NCBI GenBank assembly: GCA_963835825.1
Contig: CAWIGZ010000005.1
Span: forward strand, 434,001 to 498,000
Origin: JADGRB01 sp963835825
Lineage (GTDB): Bacteria; Myxococcota_A; Polyangia; Fen-1088
Length of the DNA stretch: 64,000 bases
Direction: 5' to 3'
This document shows, piece after piece, positions 10,168 to 19,057 of this stretch. The translations under genes were made by a program, and so were the position numbers. Within the stretch, counting starts at the first letter, position 1, and every line of letters starts with the position of its first letter. The notes beneath the pieces are model-generated. The model was not told the origin of the DNA and made no database searches. It saw nothing but the letters and a program-made list of their open reading frames with translations.

Positions 10168-12012
10168 ATGGCCACCCGCGAGATTCCGGTCCCCGACATC
10201 GGGGACTTCAAGAACATCCCGGTCATCGAGATCATGGTGAAGCCGGGCGACGTCGTCGCCAAGGACACCCCGCTCGTGACGCTGGAGTCGGACAAGGCGA
10301 CCGTCGAGGTCCCCTCGCCACAGCCCGGGACGGTCAAAGAGCTGAAGGTGAAGCTCGGAGATCGGGTGTCGCAGGGCTCGGTCATCGTGTTGCTCGACGT
10401 CGCCGAGGGCGCCCCGGCGGCTGCTCCGGCCGGCAAGGCGGAAAACGGCGCACCCGGCAAACCGGAGCAGAAGTCGCCGTCCCCAGTCGCGCCGTCCGCC
10501 GCGGCCAAGCCCGCGCCCGCACAACCGCCGCACGCCGCCGGCGCCCCCGCCGTCGCGCCGGGGACGGGCGCAGCCAAGCACCCCGACGCCAATTTCCACG
10601 CCGACGTGCTGGTGCTCGGCTCCGGTCCTGGTGGTTACACCGCCGCGTTTCGGGCGGCGGACCTGGGCAAGAACGTGGTCCTCGTCGAGCGCTATCCGCG
10701 CCTCGGCGGCGTCTGCCTGAACGTCGGCTGCATCCCGTCCAAGGCCTTGCTGCACGCCGCGAAGGTGATCACCGACGCCGAGGAAGGGAGCCACCTCGGC
10801 CTCTCGTTCGGCAAGCCCAAGATCGATCTCGAGGGGCTGCGCAAGTTCAAGGACGGCGTGGTGAACAAGTTGACCAGCGGCCTTGCTGGCCTGGCCAAGG
10901 CGCGCAAGGTGACCACCGTCGAGGGGCGGGGCCAGTTCGCCTCGCCGCACCTCCTGGCGGTGGAGACGAAGGACGGCATCAAGACCGTCTCGTTCGATCA
11001 TTGCATCATCGCCGCCGGGTCGCAGTCGGCGCGCATCCCCGGGTTTCCGTACGACGACAAGCGTCTGATGGACTCGACCGGCGCGCTCGAGCTGTCCGAG
11101 GTGCCCAAGCGCCTCTTGATCATCGGCGGCGGCATCATCGGCCTGGAGATGGCCACGGTGTACGACGCGCTGGGGTCCAAGGTGACGGTCGTCGAGTTCC
11201 TCGATCGGCTGATCGCCGCCGCCGATCCGGACCTCGTGCGGCCGCTCGCGCGCCGGATCGAGAAGCGCTACGAGAAGATCATGCTCAAGACCAAGGTCTC
11301 GAAGCTGGAGGCGCTGCCCGAGGGGATGCGCGCCACCTTCGAGAGCGCCGACGGGACGTCACCGGCGCCGGCGCCCGCCGTCTACGACCGCGTGCTGCTG
11401 GCCGTCGGGCGCCGCCCGAACGGAAAGAACATCGCCGCCGACAAGGCCGGCGTGAACGTCAACGACCGCGGCTTCATCGCCGTCGACAACCAGATGCGCA
11501 CCAACGTGCCGCACATCTTCGCCATCGGCGACATCGTCGGCGACCCGATGTTGGCCCACAAGGCGACCCACGAGGCCAAGCTGGCCGCCGAGGTGATCGC
11601 CGGAATGAGCCATCATGCCTGGGAGGCGCGCACCATCCCCAGCGTCGCCTACACCGATCCCGAGGTGGCCTGGATGGGCCTGACCGAGATCGAGGCCAAG
11701 GTCAAGGGTATCGAGTACGACAAGGCGGTCTTCAACTGGGGCGCCAGCGGCCGCGCGCTGGGCATGGGGCGCGAGGAAGGCCTCACCAAGGTCCTCTTCT
11801 CCAAGGAGACCAAGCAGGTCCTGGGCGCCGGCATCGTCGGCATCAACGCGGGCGAGCTGATCGCGGAGACCGTGTTGGCGCTGGAGATGGGTGCCGACGC
11901 GGAGGATCTCAGCCTGACGATCCACGCCCACCCGACCCTGTCCGAGACGATCTATTTCAGCGCCGAGATCGCCGACGGCACGATCACCGATCTGCTCCCT
12001 GCCAAGCGATAG
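10168..12012 (+). CDS. lpdA: Dihydrolipoyl dehydrogenase (E3) with N-terminal lipoyl domain
   Basis: FAD-dependent disulfide oxidoreductase that reoxidises the E2 dihydrolipoyl group with NAD. Residues 1-75 are a lipoyl domain nearly identical in plan to that of AceF (Lys43 in ESDKATVEV), joined by an Ala/Pro linker to a normal E3: FAD motif VLVLGSGPGGYTAA (about 146), redox-active pair GGVCLNVGCIPSKALLH (about 179-195), NAD motif LIIGGGIIGLEMATVYDALG, and the C-terminal proton-relay HAHPTLSET. At 614 residues it is about 140 longer than a plain E3 because of the lipoyl extension, a design known from some Neisseria, Alcaligenes and Gram-positive complexes. The 3-bp gap to aceF indicates coupled expression. 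Confidence 0.96.
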   Translation: MATREIPVPDIGDFKNIPVIEIMVKPGDVVAKDTPLVTLESDKATVEVPSPQPGTVKELKVKLGDRVSQGSVIVLLDVAEGAPAAAPAGKAENGAPGKPEQKSPSPVAPSAAAKPAPAQPPHAAGAPAVAPGTGAAKHPDANFHADVLVLGSGPGGYTAAFRAADLGKNVVLVERYPRLGGVCLNVGCIPSKALLHAAKVITDAEEGSHLGLSFGKPKIDLEGLRKFKDGVVNKLTSGLAGLAKARKVTTVEGRGQFASPHLLAVETKDGIKTVSFDHCIIAAGSQSARIPGFPYDDKRLMDSTGALELSEVPKRLLIIGGGIIGLEMATVYDALGSKVTVVEFLDRLIAAADPDLVRPLARRIEKRYEKIMLKTKVSKLEALPEGMRATFESADGTSPAPAPAVYDRVLLAVGRRPNGKNIAADKAGVNVNDRGFIAVDNQMRTNVPHIFAIGDIVGDPMLAHKATHEAKLAAEVIAGMSHHAWEARTIPSVAYTDPEVAWMGLTEIEAKVKGIEYDKAVFNWGASGRALGMGREEGLTKVLFSKETKQVLGAGIVGINAGELIAETVLALEMGADAEDLSLTIHAHPTLSETIYFSAEIADGTITDLLPAKR

Positions 12013-12276
12013 ACCAACGGTAGCGGGTTCGCGCCCGTCCGAGCGCGCCTCGGCCTTGCGGCGCCCCCGAGTCGCATCGGGCCCGCCGCCGCGCGTTGCC
12101 TTCACCCGCGTTTGTCGGACGTCCGGGCCGACGACCGCCGCTCGTGGCCATCGGGGAGGATCCGAATCCTGCAATTGGGGGAATAAAGCGCAAAGGAACG
12201 GCGGTCCGCCGCCCATTAATGATGGAGCGGGCCCCCGCCAGGGTGGTCGCTTGCTCGGTGGACGGTCCAAGGAGAA

Positions 12277-14265
12277 ATGATGAAATATCTGTCGCTTGTG
12301 TCGCTCAGTGTTGCCGCGACGATTTCGCTCGCGGGCGGGGTGGGGTGCTCTTCCGGGACCGGCAGTGAGGGGGGGACCGGAGGGGGAAGTGGTGGGACGA
12401 CCACTCAGACTGGCGGCAACACCGGCAGCGGCGGCTCGACGGTCACAGGCGGCACGACCGGCACGGGCGGCGGCGCCACCGGCACCGGGGGCAGCACAAC
12501 CGGTACGGGCGGAATTGCCGGGACGGGTGGAAGCGCCACCGGAGGCCACACTGGCGGCAGCACCGGGACCGGGGGCAGCACCGCTGGCACGGGCGGCGCC
12601 AGCACCGGCGGCGCAGGCGGCGCGCATGCGACCGGCGGGGCGGCCGGCTCTTCCAGCTCGGGCGGCGCCGGTGGAGGCCTCGGCGGCATGGCCGGCGGAC
12701 ACGGGGGCAGTGGAGGCGCGGTGGTGGCGACCGGGGGCGCCGGCGGATTCGGCGCCGTGAGCTGTTCCTCGGCGGGCGCCGTCATCACCTATCCGACCTT
12801 GCCCGGCGCGACGATGAGCCCGCTTTACACGGTGACCGCCAACGGCACGAACCAGTTCGTCGAGAAGCTGACCAAGTTCTCGCCGGAGATGCAGGTGCAC
12901 TACGCCAACTTCGCGGTGGCGACCGGATGCACCGCGACCGTCGCGGTGACGCTCAGCTCGAGCTTCTCGTCCTACACGCTGAGCCCCAAGAGCCAGAACA
13001 TCACGGTGAGCAAGAGCGGCAACACCCTCACGTTCACCAGCGGCCCCAACTACCTGATCCTCCAGGTCGGCTCCCAGGAGCTGCTGTTCATTCTCATCGA
13101 TGCCCAGGAGACGAATCCGCCCAAGCTGGGCGACGCCAACGTGAAGAATCTCGCCGACTACACCGTCGACAACACGGGGGGGACGGTCGTGACGTCGAAG
13201 ATTCAGTCTGCGATCAACGCCGCCTCGGGGGCGACCCAGAACATCCTCTACGTCCCGCCGGGCAGGTACAAGACCGGCGAGCTCTCGCTGAAGAGCAACA
13301 TGACCCTCTATCTCGCGGCGGGCGCCATCCTGGACGGCTCGACCAACACCGGGGACTACGCTGCGGCGGGGCCGGCGGTCGAAAGCACCACCCACGGCCT
13401 GGTGCACCTGAACAACGTCACCAATACGAACATCCTAGGTCGCGGTGTGATCGACGGCGAAGGGACGGCCATCAACAAGGGGAGCAACGACACGCCGGCG
13501 TTCAAGATCAACGTCCTGCGAATCGACTCCAGCTCCAAGGTCACGATCGACGGAATCACCGTTCGGGACCCGGTCTTCTGGAACACGCTCGCCTACATGA
13601 GCTCGCAGGTCACGATTCAGAATTACAAGGTGATCAACCGCCGGCCCACCTCCACGACCTACAACCAGACCGACGGCATCGACATCGACGCGTCCAACAA
13701 TTGCACGGTCTACAACACCTTCGTCTACAGCGGGGACGACAATCTGTCGCCCAAGACCGAGCAAGAGGCGAACATGAACAGCTCGAACATCACCTACCAA
13801 AAATCGGTGCTCTACAGCAACTCGGGCGCTTGCAAGATCGGAACGAAGACCTTCGGGACTTCGAGCAACCCGACGATGACCGGGATCGTGTTCAAGGATA
13901 TCGACATCGTGAAGGCCGGGCGCGGGCTGGTCATCGACGCCAACGACACGGCGCTGATCTCGGGCACCACGTTCGAAAACATCAGGGTCGAGGCGGTGGA
14001 CAGCATGCTGATCGACATCGAAGAGGATCAGGCTCCCACCTGGCGCACCGCCCCCAACACCTCCATCGCCAAGGACACGTACTTCACGAACGTGTCGTCC
14101 AGCGTGAAGAAGACGATTCAGCTGCATGGGCTGAACTCCACCGTGAACGTCAACGGCGTTCACTTCAGCGGCTTCACGGTTCAGGGCAACGCGGTGACCA
14201 GCCAGACGGATTCGGACGCCAGCTGGGACATCAACCAGTACGTCTCGAACATCACCTTCCAGTAG
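12277..14265 (+). CDS. Secreted GH28-like polygalacturonase-family lipoprotein
   Basis: 662 residues. A signal peptide with lipobox-like end (SLAGGVGC, Cys about 24) is followed by about 130 residues of Gly/Thr/Ser-rich linker, an Ig-like beta domain (cadherin-like, about 170-270), then a right-handed parallel beta-helix. The helix has the first two GH28 acid motifs, NQTDGIDID (about 463) and SGDDNLSPKTE (about 484), which supply the three catalytic Asp. The third canonical motif (GHG) is not there; the position reads GACKIGTKTFG, so substrate or mechanism may differ from pectin-cleaving enzymes. GH28 enzymes hydrolyse pectic polysaccharides. Promoter not identified; the 264 bp upstream hold no gene. 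Confidence 0.82.
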   Translation: MMKYLSLVSLSVAATISLAGGVGCSSGTGSEGGTGGGSGGTTTQTGGNTGSGGSTVTGGTTGTGGGATGTGGSTTGTGGIAGTGGSATGGHTGGSTGTGGSTAGTGGASTGGAGGAHATGGAAGSSSSGGAGGGLGGMAGGHGGSGGAVVATGGAGGFGAVSCSSAGAVITYPTLPGATMSPLYTVTANGTNQFVEKLTKFSPEMQVHYANFAVATGCTATVAVTLSSSFSSYTLSPKSQNITVSKSGNTLTFTSGPNYLILQVGSQELLFILIDAQETNPPKLGDANVKNLADYTVDNTGGTVVTSKIQSAINAASGATQNILYVPPGRYKTGELSLKSNMTLYLAAGAILDGSTNTGDYAAAGPAVESTTHGLVHLNNVTNTNILGRGVIDGEGTAINKGSNDTPAFKINVLRIDSSSKVTIDGITVRDPVFWNTLAYMSSQVTIQNYKVINRRPTSTTYNQTDGIDIDASNNCTVYNTFVYSGDDNLSPKTEQEANMNSSNITYQKSVLYSNSGACKIGTKTFGTSSNPTMTGIVFKDIDIVKAGRGLVIDANDTALISGTTFENIRVEAVDSMLIDIEEDQAPTWRTAPNTSIAKDTYFTNVSSSVKKTIQLHGLNSTVNVNGVHFSGFTVQGNAVTSQTDSDASWDINQYVSNITFQ

Positions 14266-14385
14266 GCGCCGCGAGTAGGCGACAGGCGCCGCCGCGAGCT
14301 CGAGCTCGCGGGACGCGCGCCCTGCCTTACCGCCGGAACAGGTCCGGGTCGAGCCCGGCCAGCCCGAGATTCTTGTCGCCTCGAG

Positions 14386-14402
14386 GGCGGTGATTAACCG
14401 CC
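14386..14402 (+). promoter_or_regulatory. Small hairpin directly before the Hsp20 ribosome site
   Basis: GGCGGT and ACCGCC form a 6-bp perfect inverted repeat around GATTA. It ends 3 bases before the strong AAGGAGG ribosome site of the downstream Hsp20 gene. It could be an operator or a 5'-UTR stem affecting initiation; the sequence does not distinguish these. Confidence 0.35.
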
Positions 14403-14418
14403 AAGAAGGAGGTGAGAG

Positions 14419-14937
14419 ATGGCGAACATCGTGAAGCGAGAGAACCAGGGGAACCAGGGATTGGCGCGGGGCGCGGCTGGGCAGCGCTGGGATCCCTTCC
14501 GGGCAATGGATGCGTTGCTGCGCTGGGATCCCTTCCGCGACGACCTCAGAGACCTGGCCGGCGGTGACTTCGCGCCGCGCTTCGAGCTGAAGGAGACCAA
14601 GGAGGGATACGTCATCAAGGCCGACCTTCCGGGCGTCAAAGAGTCGGACCTCGAGTTGGCGCTCAACGGGAACTTGCTCAGTATCAAGGGGCACAGGGAA
14701 GAGGAGCACCACGAGGAAGGCGAGAGCTACTACACGACCGAGCGGAGCTACGGCAGCTTTGCCCGAACGTTTACGCTGCCGGACAGCGTGGACTCCGAGC
14801 ACGTCGACGCCGACCTCAAGGAAGGCGTCCTGACGGTTCGCGTTCCGAAGAGGCCCGAAGCGCAGCCGAAGCGGATCCCGATTCGGAAACGGGGGCGAGG
14901 GCAAAGCCAAAGCGAAGTCCTGAACCAAACCACCTGA
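14419..14937 (+). CDS. Hsp20/alpha-crystallin small heat-shock protein
   Basis: ATP-independent cytosolic holdase that keeps unfolding proteins soluble. The 172-residue protein has a repeated WDPFR motif in its N-terminal arm (WDPFRAMDALLR and WDPFRDDL), then the alpha-crystallin domain (FELKETKEGYVIKADLPGVK to LKEGVLTVRVPK, about 55-150). The diagnostic LPGV and GVLTV signatures are intact. A consensus AGGAGG ribosome site supports the start. It stands alone between polysaccharidase genes. Two other Hsp20 genes lie about 11 kb further on; this one differs from them in its N-terminal arm. Confidence 0.93.
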   Translation: MANIVKRENQGNQGLARGAAGQRWDPFRAMDALLRWDPFRDDLRDLAGGDFAPRFELKETKEGYVIKADLPGVKESDLELALNGNLLSIKGHREEEHHEEGESYYTTERSYGSFARTFTLPDSVDSEHVDADLKEGVLTVRVPKRPEAQPKRIPIRKRGRGQSQSEVLNQTT

Positions 14938-15347
14938 TTCGTTCGCACTCGGGCGCCGGCTGCCCAGGGCGCCGGCGCCCGGCGACGTCCGTAGGGCGAG
15001 GCAGTCGCGAACGGACGGCGAAGGGTGGGCTGGGAGCCGGGGTGCAATGGTGTCTGTAGCGCGGCGCGCGCTCAACCTTTGACGACGCCGAAGGGCAGCA
15101 AGCGCGCGACCTTGCGCGCCAGACCGGCGCCGTGAACCGCGCCGACCACCCGTCAGGCGCGCGTGGTGTCCGACGTCTGAGCACCGCCGGGGTGCGAGCG
15201 ACATCTTTCTTCCGGCCCGGCTGCCGCGCCCTTGGCGGCGCGACCCTCGAGATCCCAGAATTCAAGGGGAGGGCAAGCGAACGCAGCCAGCGCAGCGAGA
15301 GGAGGACGGATGCAACCCGGTCGAGCCTGCGTCGAGGAGGATCTCGG
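14938..15347. other. 410-bp stretch without a convincing gene
   Basis: Open frames here are GC-driven shadows. The reverse strand at 15062-15140 encodes a 25-residue tail (LARKVARLLPFGVVKG) with a stop directly upstream, perhaps the debris of a lost gene. A GAGGAGG sequence near the end is the ribosome site of the next gene. Confidence 0.5.
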
Positions 15348-15953
15348 ATGACCGCCGGAGGTGGAGCACCGACGCTGATCTACGACGCGGACTGCGGCTT
15401 CTGTCGGCGCTGGATCGCGCGCTGGAGCCGCAGCACCGGCGATCGGGTCCACTATCTTCCGTACCAGCGGCGCGGCGTCTTGCGGCGCTACCGGGTTCCG
15501 CGGCGCGCGGCCCGGCGCGCCGTCCAGTTGGTCGAGCCCGACGGCAGACGGTACTCAGGTGCGGCGGCGGTGTTTCGCTCGCTGCTGCGCTCCCGCTCAT
15601 TCTGGGTCCGCCTGGCGGCGCAAACCCCGCTCTGCACTAGAGCGAGTTGCTGGTCCGGAGCTCCGCCTTTTGCCAGCGGTATCCGGCCAAGAGCAGGAAC
15701 GCGAACGCAGCGACCAGCGTCCACGAGGCGAGCCACGATCTCTCGCCGTTGGCCAGTGCCGCGATCCAGAGCCCGAACAGACCGAGGGCGAGTAAACCCC
15801 ATCCGACGGCGCCCGCGCGGCGCGATTCCGCGAACGGACCGGCGCTGCCAAAGGCGACCACCCCAGCGATCAGGTCGAGCCAGGTCAACCAGGCCGGTTC
15901 GCCGTGGGACACGCCGCCGACCCAGAGGAGAACCAGCCCAAAGCTCAGCGTGA
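15348..15953 (+). CDS. DCC-family thiol-disulfide oxidoreductase, C-terminus apparently lost
   Basis: After a strong GAGGAGG site the product begins with the DCC signature (TLIYDADCGFCRRWIARW) and continues as a DUF393 domain (HYLPYQR, VQLVEPDGRRYSGAAAVFRSLL) to about residue 95. DCC proteins carry a CxxC thioredoxin-like motif and are thought to be thiol oxidoreductases. From about 15635 the frame becomes Arg/Pro-rich and no longer resembles the family, whose usual final helix is missing. That tail is antisense to a better-supported membrane-protein gene ending at 15637. I read it as a truncated DCC gene whose frame runs on fortuitously; whether the product works is unknown. Confidence 0.6.
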   Translation: MTAGGGAPTLIYDADCGFCRRWIARWSRSTGDRVHYLPYQRRGVLRRYRVPRRAARRAVQLVEPDGRRYSGAAAVFRSLLRSRSFWVRLAAQTPLCTRASCWSGAPPFASGIRPRAGTRTQRPASTRRATISRRWPVPRSRARTDRGRVNPIRRRPRGAIPRTDRRCQRRPPQRSGRARSTRPVRRGTRRRPRGEPAQSSA

Positions 15954-15972
15954 TGGCAGGAACGCGAGACAT
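15637..15972 (-). CDS. Small four-span membrane protein
   Basis: 111 residues with four hydrophobic helices (ITLSFGLVLLWVGGV, WLDLIAGVVAFGSAG, GWGLLALGLFGLWIAAL, WTLVAAFAFLLLAGY) and short polar loops, ending LRTSNSL. The alternating helix/loop pattern and clean Trp-rich interfaces make it much more gene-like than the overlapping plus-strand frame. The WxDLIAG start of the second helix resembles small SPW-repeat membrane proteins, whose role is not known. It shares its 3' region with the remnant tail of the DCC gene. Confidence 0.7.
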   Translation of the reverse strand: MSRVPAITLSFGLVLLWVGGVSHGEPAWLTWLDLIAGVVAFGSAGPFAESRRAGAVGWGLLALGLFGLWIAALANGERSWLASWTLVAAFAFLLLAGYRWQKAELRTSNSL

Positions 15973-16029
15973 TGCACCATCCCGAAGGCGACGCCCGGCG
16001 AGACCGGACCACGGGGGCGCCTCATGTCC

Positions 16030-16584
16030 TCACCTGGCGGGGACCGCCGGCGCGGTGTTGGGCGCGGCCGCGGGCCGCTGCCTGAGCGGCGAGGCGCGGC
16101 AGTCGTCCACGTAGCGGTGGACGAGCTCCACGCTCTTGGCGTCGTACCCGTCCACCAAGTTGGTGTAAGCGTCGAACGCCTTCTGAGCGTCCGCGCAGCG
16201 TCCCGCCTGCGCATAGGCGTGCCCACGACCGTACAGGGCGACGGATCTCCCCCAGACGTCCCCGGGAGGGAAGCGGCGCTCCGACTCGACGAACGCGGCG
16301 GCGGCAGCGTCCACCTGGCCGAGCTCGCTGAGCGCCGTCGCCTCGTCGTAGTACGGCCAGGGGTCATTCTGGTCGGCGCGGATCCCTTGCTGGGCAAGCG
16401 CGAGCGCCTCGGCTGGTTGCCCGTGCATCTGGGCGACGGCCGCGCGGGTGGCGAGCTCGGCCGATTGCGGCGTCCCCGGTGCTCCGTTCACGTTTTGCGG
16501 CGCCCGCAGCTCTGCCGCGTGCCCAGTTCCCCCCAGCGTCAGCACCCCCAACGCCACCAAACCGACCAGCGACCTCCACGGCAT
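16030..16584 (-). CDS. Exported TPR-like protein
   Basis: 184 residues. The signal peptide (SLVGLVALGVLTLGGTGHA-AE) predicts periplasmic export. The mature part is made of helix pairs of tetratricopeptide type: AELATRAAVAQMHGQPAEAL, ALAQQGIRADQNDPWPYYDE, ATALSELGQVDAAAAAFVES and GHAYAQAGRCADAQKAFDAY, about three repeats. Two Cys (in the third repeat and DDCRAS) may form a disulfide. TPR folds mediate protein contacts; no partner is evident. Sequence past the repeats is Pro/Ala-rich and unstructured. Confidence 0.8.
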   Translation of the reverse strand: MPWRSLVGLVALGVLTLGGTGHAAELRAPQNVNGAPGTPQSAELATRAAVAQMHGQPAEALALAQQGIRADQNDPWPYYDEATALSELGQVDAAAAAFVESERRFPPGDVWGRSVALYGRGHAYAQAGRCADAQKAFDAYTNLVDGYDAKSVELVHRYVDDCRASPLRQRPAAAPNTAPAVPAR

Positions 16585-16990
16585 GGCCCACGTCTCCCTT
16601 CACTATCGAAGCTAATCACCGAAACGATTGCCCTCGGAGCGCAACCGGAGGGCGCCGAAGCGGGAGCGGAGGAGCTCCTCTCCGCCGGCTCGGTGTCGCC
16701 GGAGCGGCGGGCAGAGGCCACGGCCGCCATTCCAGACACGGCGGAAGCCGAAGCGCACCGTCTCCGCGCTTCGTCTCGCCCGCTCACCGACGAAGAGCGG
16801 TTGGCGCGGAGGTGAAGAAGACCGGCTGATCGTGGGGCGACCCGCCGATCTGGTCGGCGAGAACGCAATCGCAGCTCAATCACCTCGGCGCCCGGAGCGG
16901 CGCGCGATGTGGGAATCACTCGGCTTGCTGGCTCGCGCGGCCATCCCCAACTTGGAGACGTGACCCGAGCGTGGAGAACGGAGGCGTGCG
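16585..16990. other. 405-bp stretch with no assigned gene
   Basis: A plus-strand frame (about 16608-16815) reads as an Ala/Glu-rich helical tail (LLSAGSVSPERRAEATAAIP, then RPLTDEERLARR) but has no plausible start codon in frame and mixed third-position GC. It could be a gene remnant; I do not call it. Confidence 0.3.
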
Positions 16991-17128
16991 ATGCGCGTGG
17001 TTAGATTGGTTGCCTTGACTGTGCTCGCTCTTGCCGGGCTGAGATGGGCGCATCACGGCCGGTGGGCACCCAGCGCCCAGGATCTCGAACGAGACTTTGA
17101 AATCCAGACCTGCCCGTTTGGCCTGTGA
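16991..17128 (+). CDS. 45-residue exported small protein, hypothetical
   Basis: ATG preceded by GGAGAACGGAGG. The product has a basic start and a 14-residue hydrophobic core (LVALTVLALAGL) followed by HHGRWAPSAQDLERDFEIQ and ends TCPFGL, so it looks like a signal peptide plus a very short mature part, or a small membrane-anchored peptide. It is not recognised as any family. The signal-like N-terminus and ribosome site are the only support. It sits 94 bp before the clan GH-A gene on the same strand. Confidence 0.4.
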   Translation: MRVVRLVALTVLALAGLRWAHHGRWAPSAQDLERDFEIQTCPFGL

Positions 17129-17221
17129 GCGGCACTTTCGGCGTACCAGCCGGGGCCTGCGGTGGCCAGGAGGGCGGCCTTTTCCTGACAAGAAGGTGCC
17201 GCTCGCGACACTATAAGCTGA

Positions 17222-19057
17222 ATGACTGCCCCATGGCCCGGGAGGCTTGATCACGACAGCTGGACCAAGGCGACGGCGCCGCGCCGCGTAGGGCGCGCCC
17301 CGTGGCCGGCGTGGCTCGCCGTTCTGGCCCTCGGCCTGTCGCCGGCCGTCGCGCGCGCCACCACGGTGTTGAACGTCGATCTCTCGACGACCGTCAGGCC
17401 CGTGACTCACGCGGCCAGCGGCTCTCTCTACGGCGCGCTCGAGACCCAGCCGGCGGACGTCAACGGTCTCATCGCCCCGCTGCATCCGAACGTGTTCAAC
17501 AATCCGGCGGCGGACATCCAGCAGCCGATCGGGGACGCCATCGTCGTCGCTGGGCGGGTGGCGTCCATCGGGGGCAAGGTCAGTGTTCGGTTGGCGGACT
17601 GGTTTCCGGGCTGGCCCTACAAGTTCACCAGCATGACCGACTGGTTCGACAAGCTCGGCCAGACCGTCTCGCGGCGCAAATCCGCCAACCTGACGAACAT
17701 CTACGCGTACGAGATCTGGAACGAGCCCAACGGCACCTGGACCAGCACGTCGATCGCCTTCAACGATTTCTGGCGGCAGACCTACGTCCAACTCCGGCAG
17801 CTCGATCCGACCATCAAGATCACCGGCCCGTCGATCTCTTACTACAACCAGTCTTACCTGCAGAGTTTCCTGTCGTACTGCAAGACGAACAGCTGCCTCC
17901 CCGACATCGTCGGGTGGCACGAGCTGAGCGGCGGCAACGTCACCGCCAACATCCAGAACTATCGCAGCCTGGAGAAGACGCTGGGGATCGGACCGCTCCC
18001 CATCACCATCAACGAGTACAGCGGCGCCGCCGATCTGACGGTGGAGGGGCAGCCGGGCGCATCGGCGTCCCTGATCGCCAAGTTCGAGCGTCTCGGCGTC
18101 GAGAGCGCGTGCATCTCGTTCTGGGACGTCGGCCACCCGGGGCGACTGGGGAGCCTGCTGGCGACGAACACCGATCCGAACGGCGGTTGGTGGTTTTACA
18201 AGTGGTACGGCGACATGGCCGGAAACATGGTTTCGACCACGCCGCCGAACCCGGCGGACAGTGCGGCGCTGGACGGCTTCGCCAACCTGGACACCACCGG
18301 CCGCAGCGCCAGCGTCCTGTTCGGGGGGAACAACGACGGGTCCGTGCAGGTGGTGATCAAGGGGCTGAGCGCGGGCTCGATCTTCGGGTCGACGGTCCAC
18401 GTCGTCGTCGAGCACACGCCGTTCGTCAATCGGACGACGGTGGTGAAGGCAACCAACGTCGTCTCGACTGCCGACGTCGCCGTCGCGAACAACCAGCTCA
18501 CCGTCTCGGTCTCGGGCACCAACAACAGCGACGGCTATCGCGTCACGCTGACACCGGTCGGTGGCGGCACGGGCGGCAGCGGCGCGGCGGGCGGCAAGGG
18601 GGGCGGCGGGTCTGGCGGCGCCGCCGGCGGAGGTGCCGGAGGCAGCAAAGGCGGCTCCGGCGGCTCGGGGCAGTCCGGTGCGGGCGGCGCCAGCGGGGGC
18701 AGCGCCGGTGGGATGGCTGGAGCCAACGGCAGGGGCGGTGCGGCCGGCTCCGGAATGGTCGCCACCGGTGGACGGGACGGGACGGGCGGGACGTCGTCCG
18801 GCAGCGGCGGAAATCTGGCCACCGGCGGGGCCTCTGGCGGGATGGAAGGGGGGACGGGCGGCGGTGGTGGTGCCTCGACGCCGCCCATGCAGACGGGCGA
18901 CGGCGCGGCTGGTTGCTCCTGCGACGCGAGCGATTCGTCTCCGTCGGGGCGCTGGCTGAATACCGGCGCTGTCGTCCTGCTGCTGATCGGGCTGCTGTGG
19001 TCGAGGGCCCCGAGCACGCGGAGACGTCCCGGCTGCGCGCCGCGATCGTCGCGGTGA
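17222..19057 (+). CDS. Secreted clan GH-A glycoside hydrolase with MYXO-CTERM-like anchor
   Basis: 611 residues. A long N-region precedes the signal peptide core (WPAWLAVLALGLSPAVARA). The catalytic TIM barrel (about 50-330) has the clan GH-A acid/base motif YEIWNEPNGTW (Glu about 167) and a candidate nucleophile at the end of strand 7 (ITINEYSGAA, Glu about 264), an arrangement seen in GH39/GH5-like enzymes; I cannot name the family. A beta domain follows, then about 100 residues of Gly/Ser/Ala-rich linker. The C-terminus reads AAGCSCDASDSS, a hydrophobic helix (VVLLLIGLLW) and a basic tail RRR, the MYXO-CTERM layout for outer-surface attachment. Translationally coupled to the next gene by a GTGA overlap. 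Confidence 0.8.
   Translation: MTAPWPGRLDHDSWTKATAPRRVGRAPWPAWLAVLALGLSPAVARATTVLNVDLSTTVRPVTHAASGSLYGALETQPADVNGLIAPLHPNVFNNPAADIQQPIGDAIVVAGRVASIGGKVSVRLADWFPGWPYKFTSMTDWFDKLGQTVSRRKSANLTNIYAYEIWNEPNGTWTSTSIAFNDFWRQTYVQLRQLDPTIKITGPSISYYNQSYLQSFLSYCKTNSCLPDIVGWHELSGGNVTANIQNYRSLEKTLGIGPLPITINEYSGAADLTVEGQPGASASLIAKFERLGVESACISFWDVGHPGRLGSLLATNTDPNGGWWFYKWYGDMAGNMVSTTPPNPADSAALDGFANLDTTGRSASVLFGGNNDGSVQVVIKGLSAGSIFGSTVHVVVEHTPFVNRTTVVKATNVVSTADVAVANNQLTVSVSGTNNSDGYRVTLTPVGGGTGGSGAAGGKGGGGSGGAAGGGAGGSKGGSGGSGQSGAGGASGGSAGGMAGANGRGGAAGSGMVATGGRDGTGGTSSGSGGNLATGGASGGMEGGTGGGGGASTPPMQTGDGAAGCSCDASDSSPSGRWLNTGAVVLLLIGLLWSRAPSTRRRPGCAPRSSR

Noticed and set aside
16585..16830. Plus-strand gene ending at 16815
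   Set aside because: The last 60 codons are plausible but no start codon is available in frame near them and upstream codons are antisense to the TPR gene.
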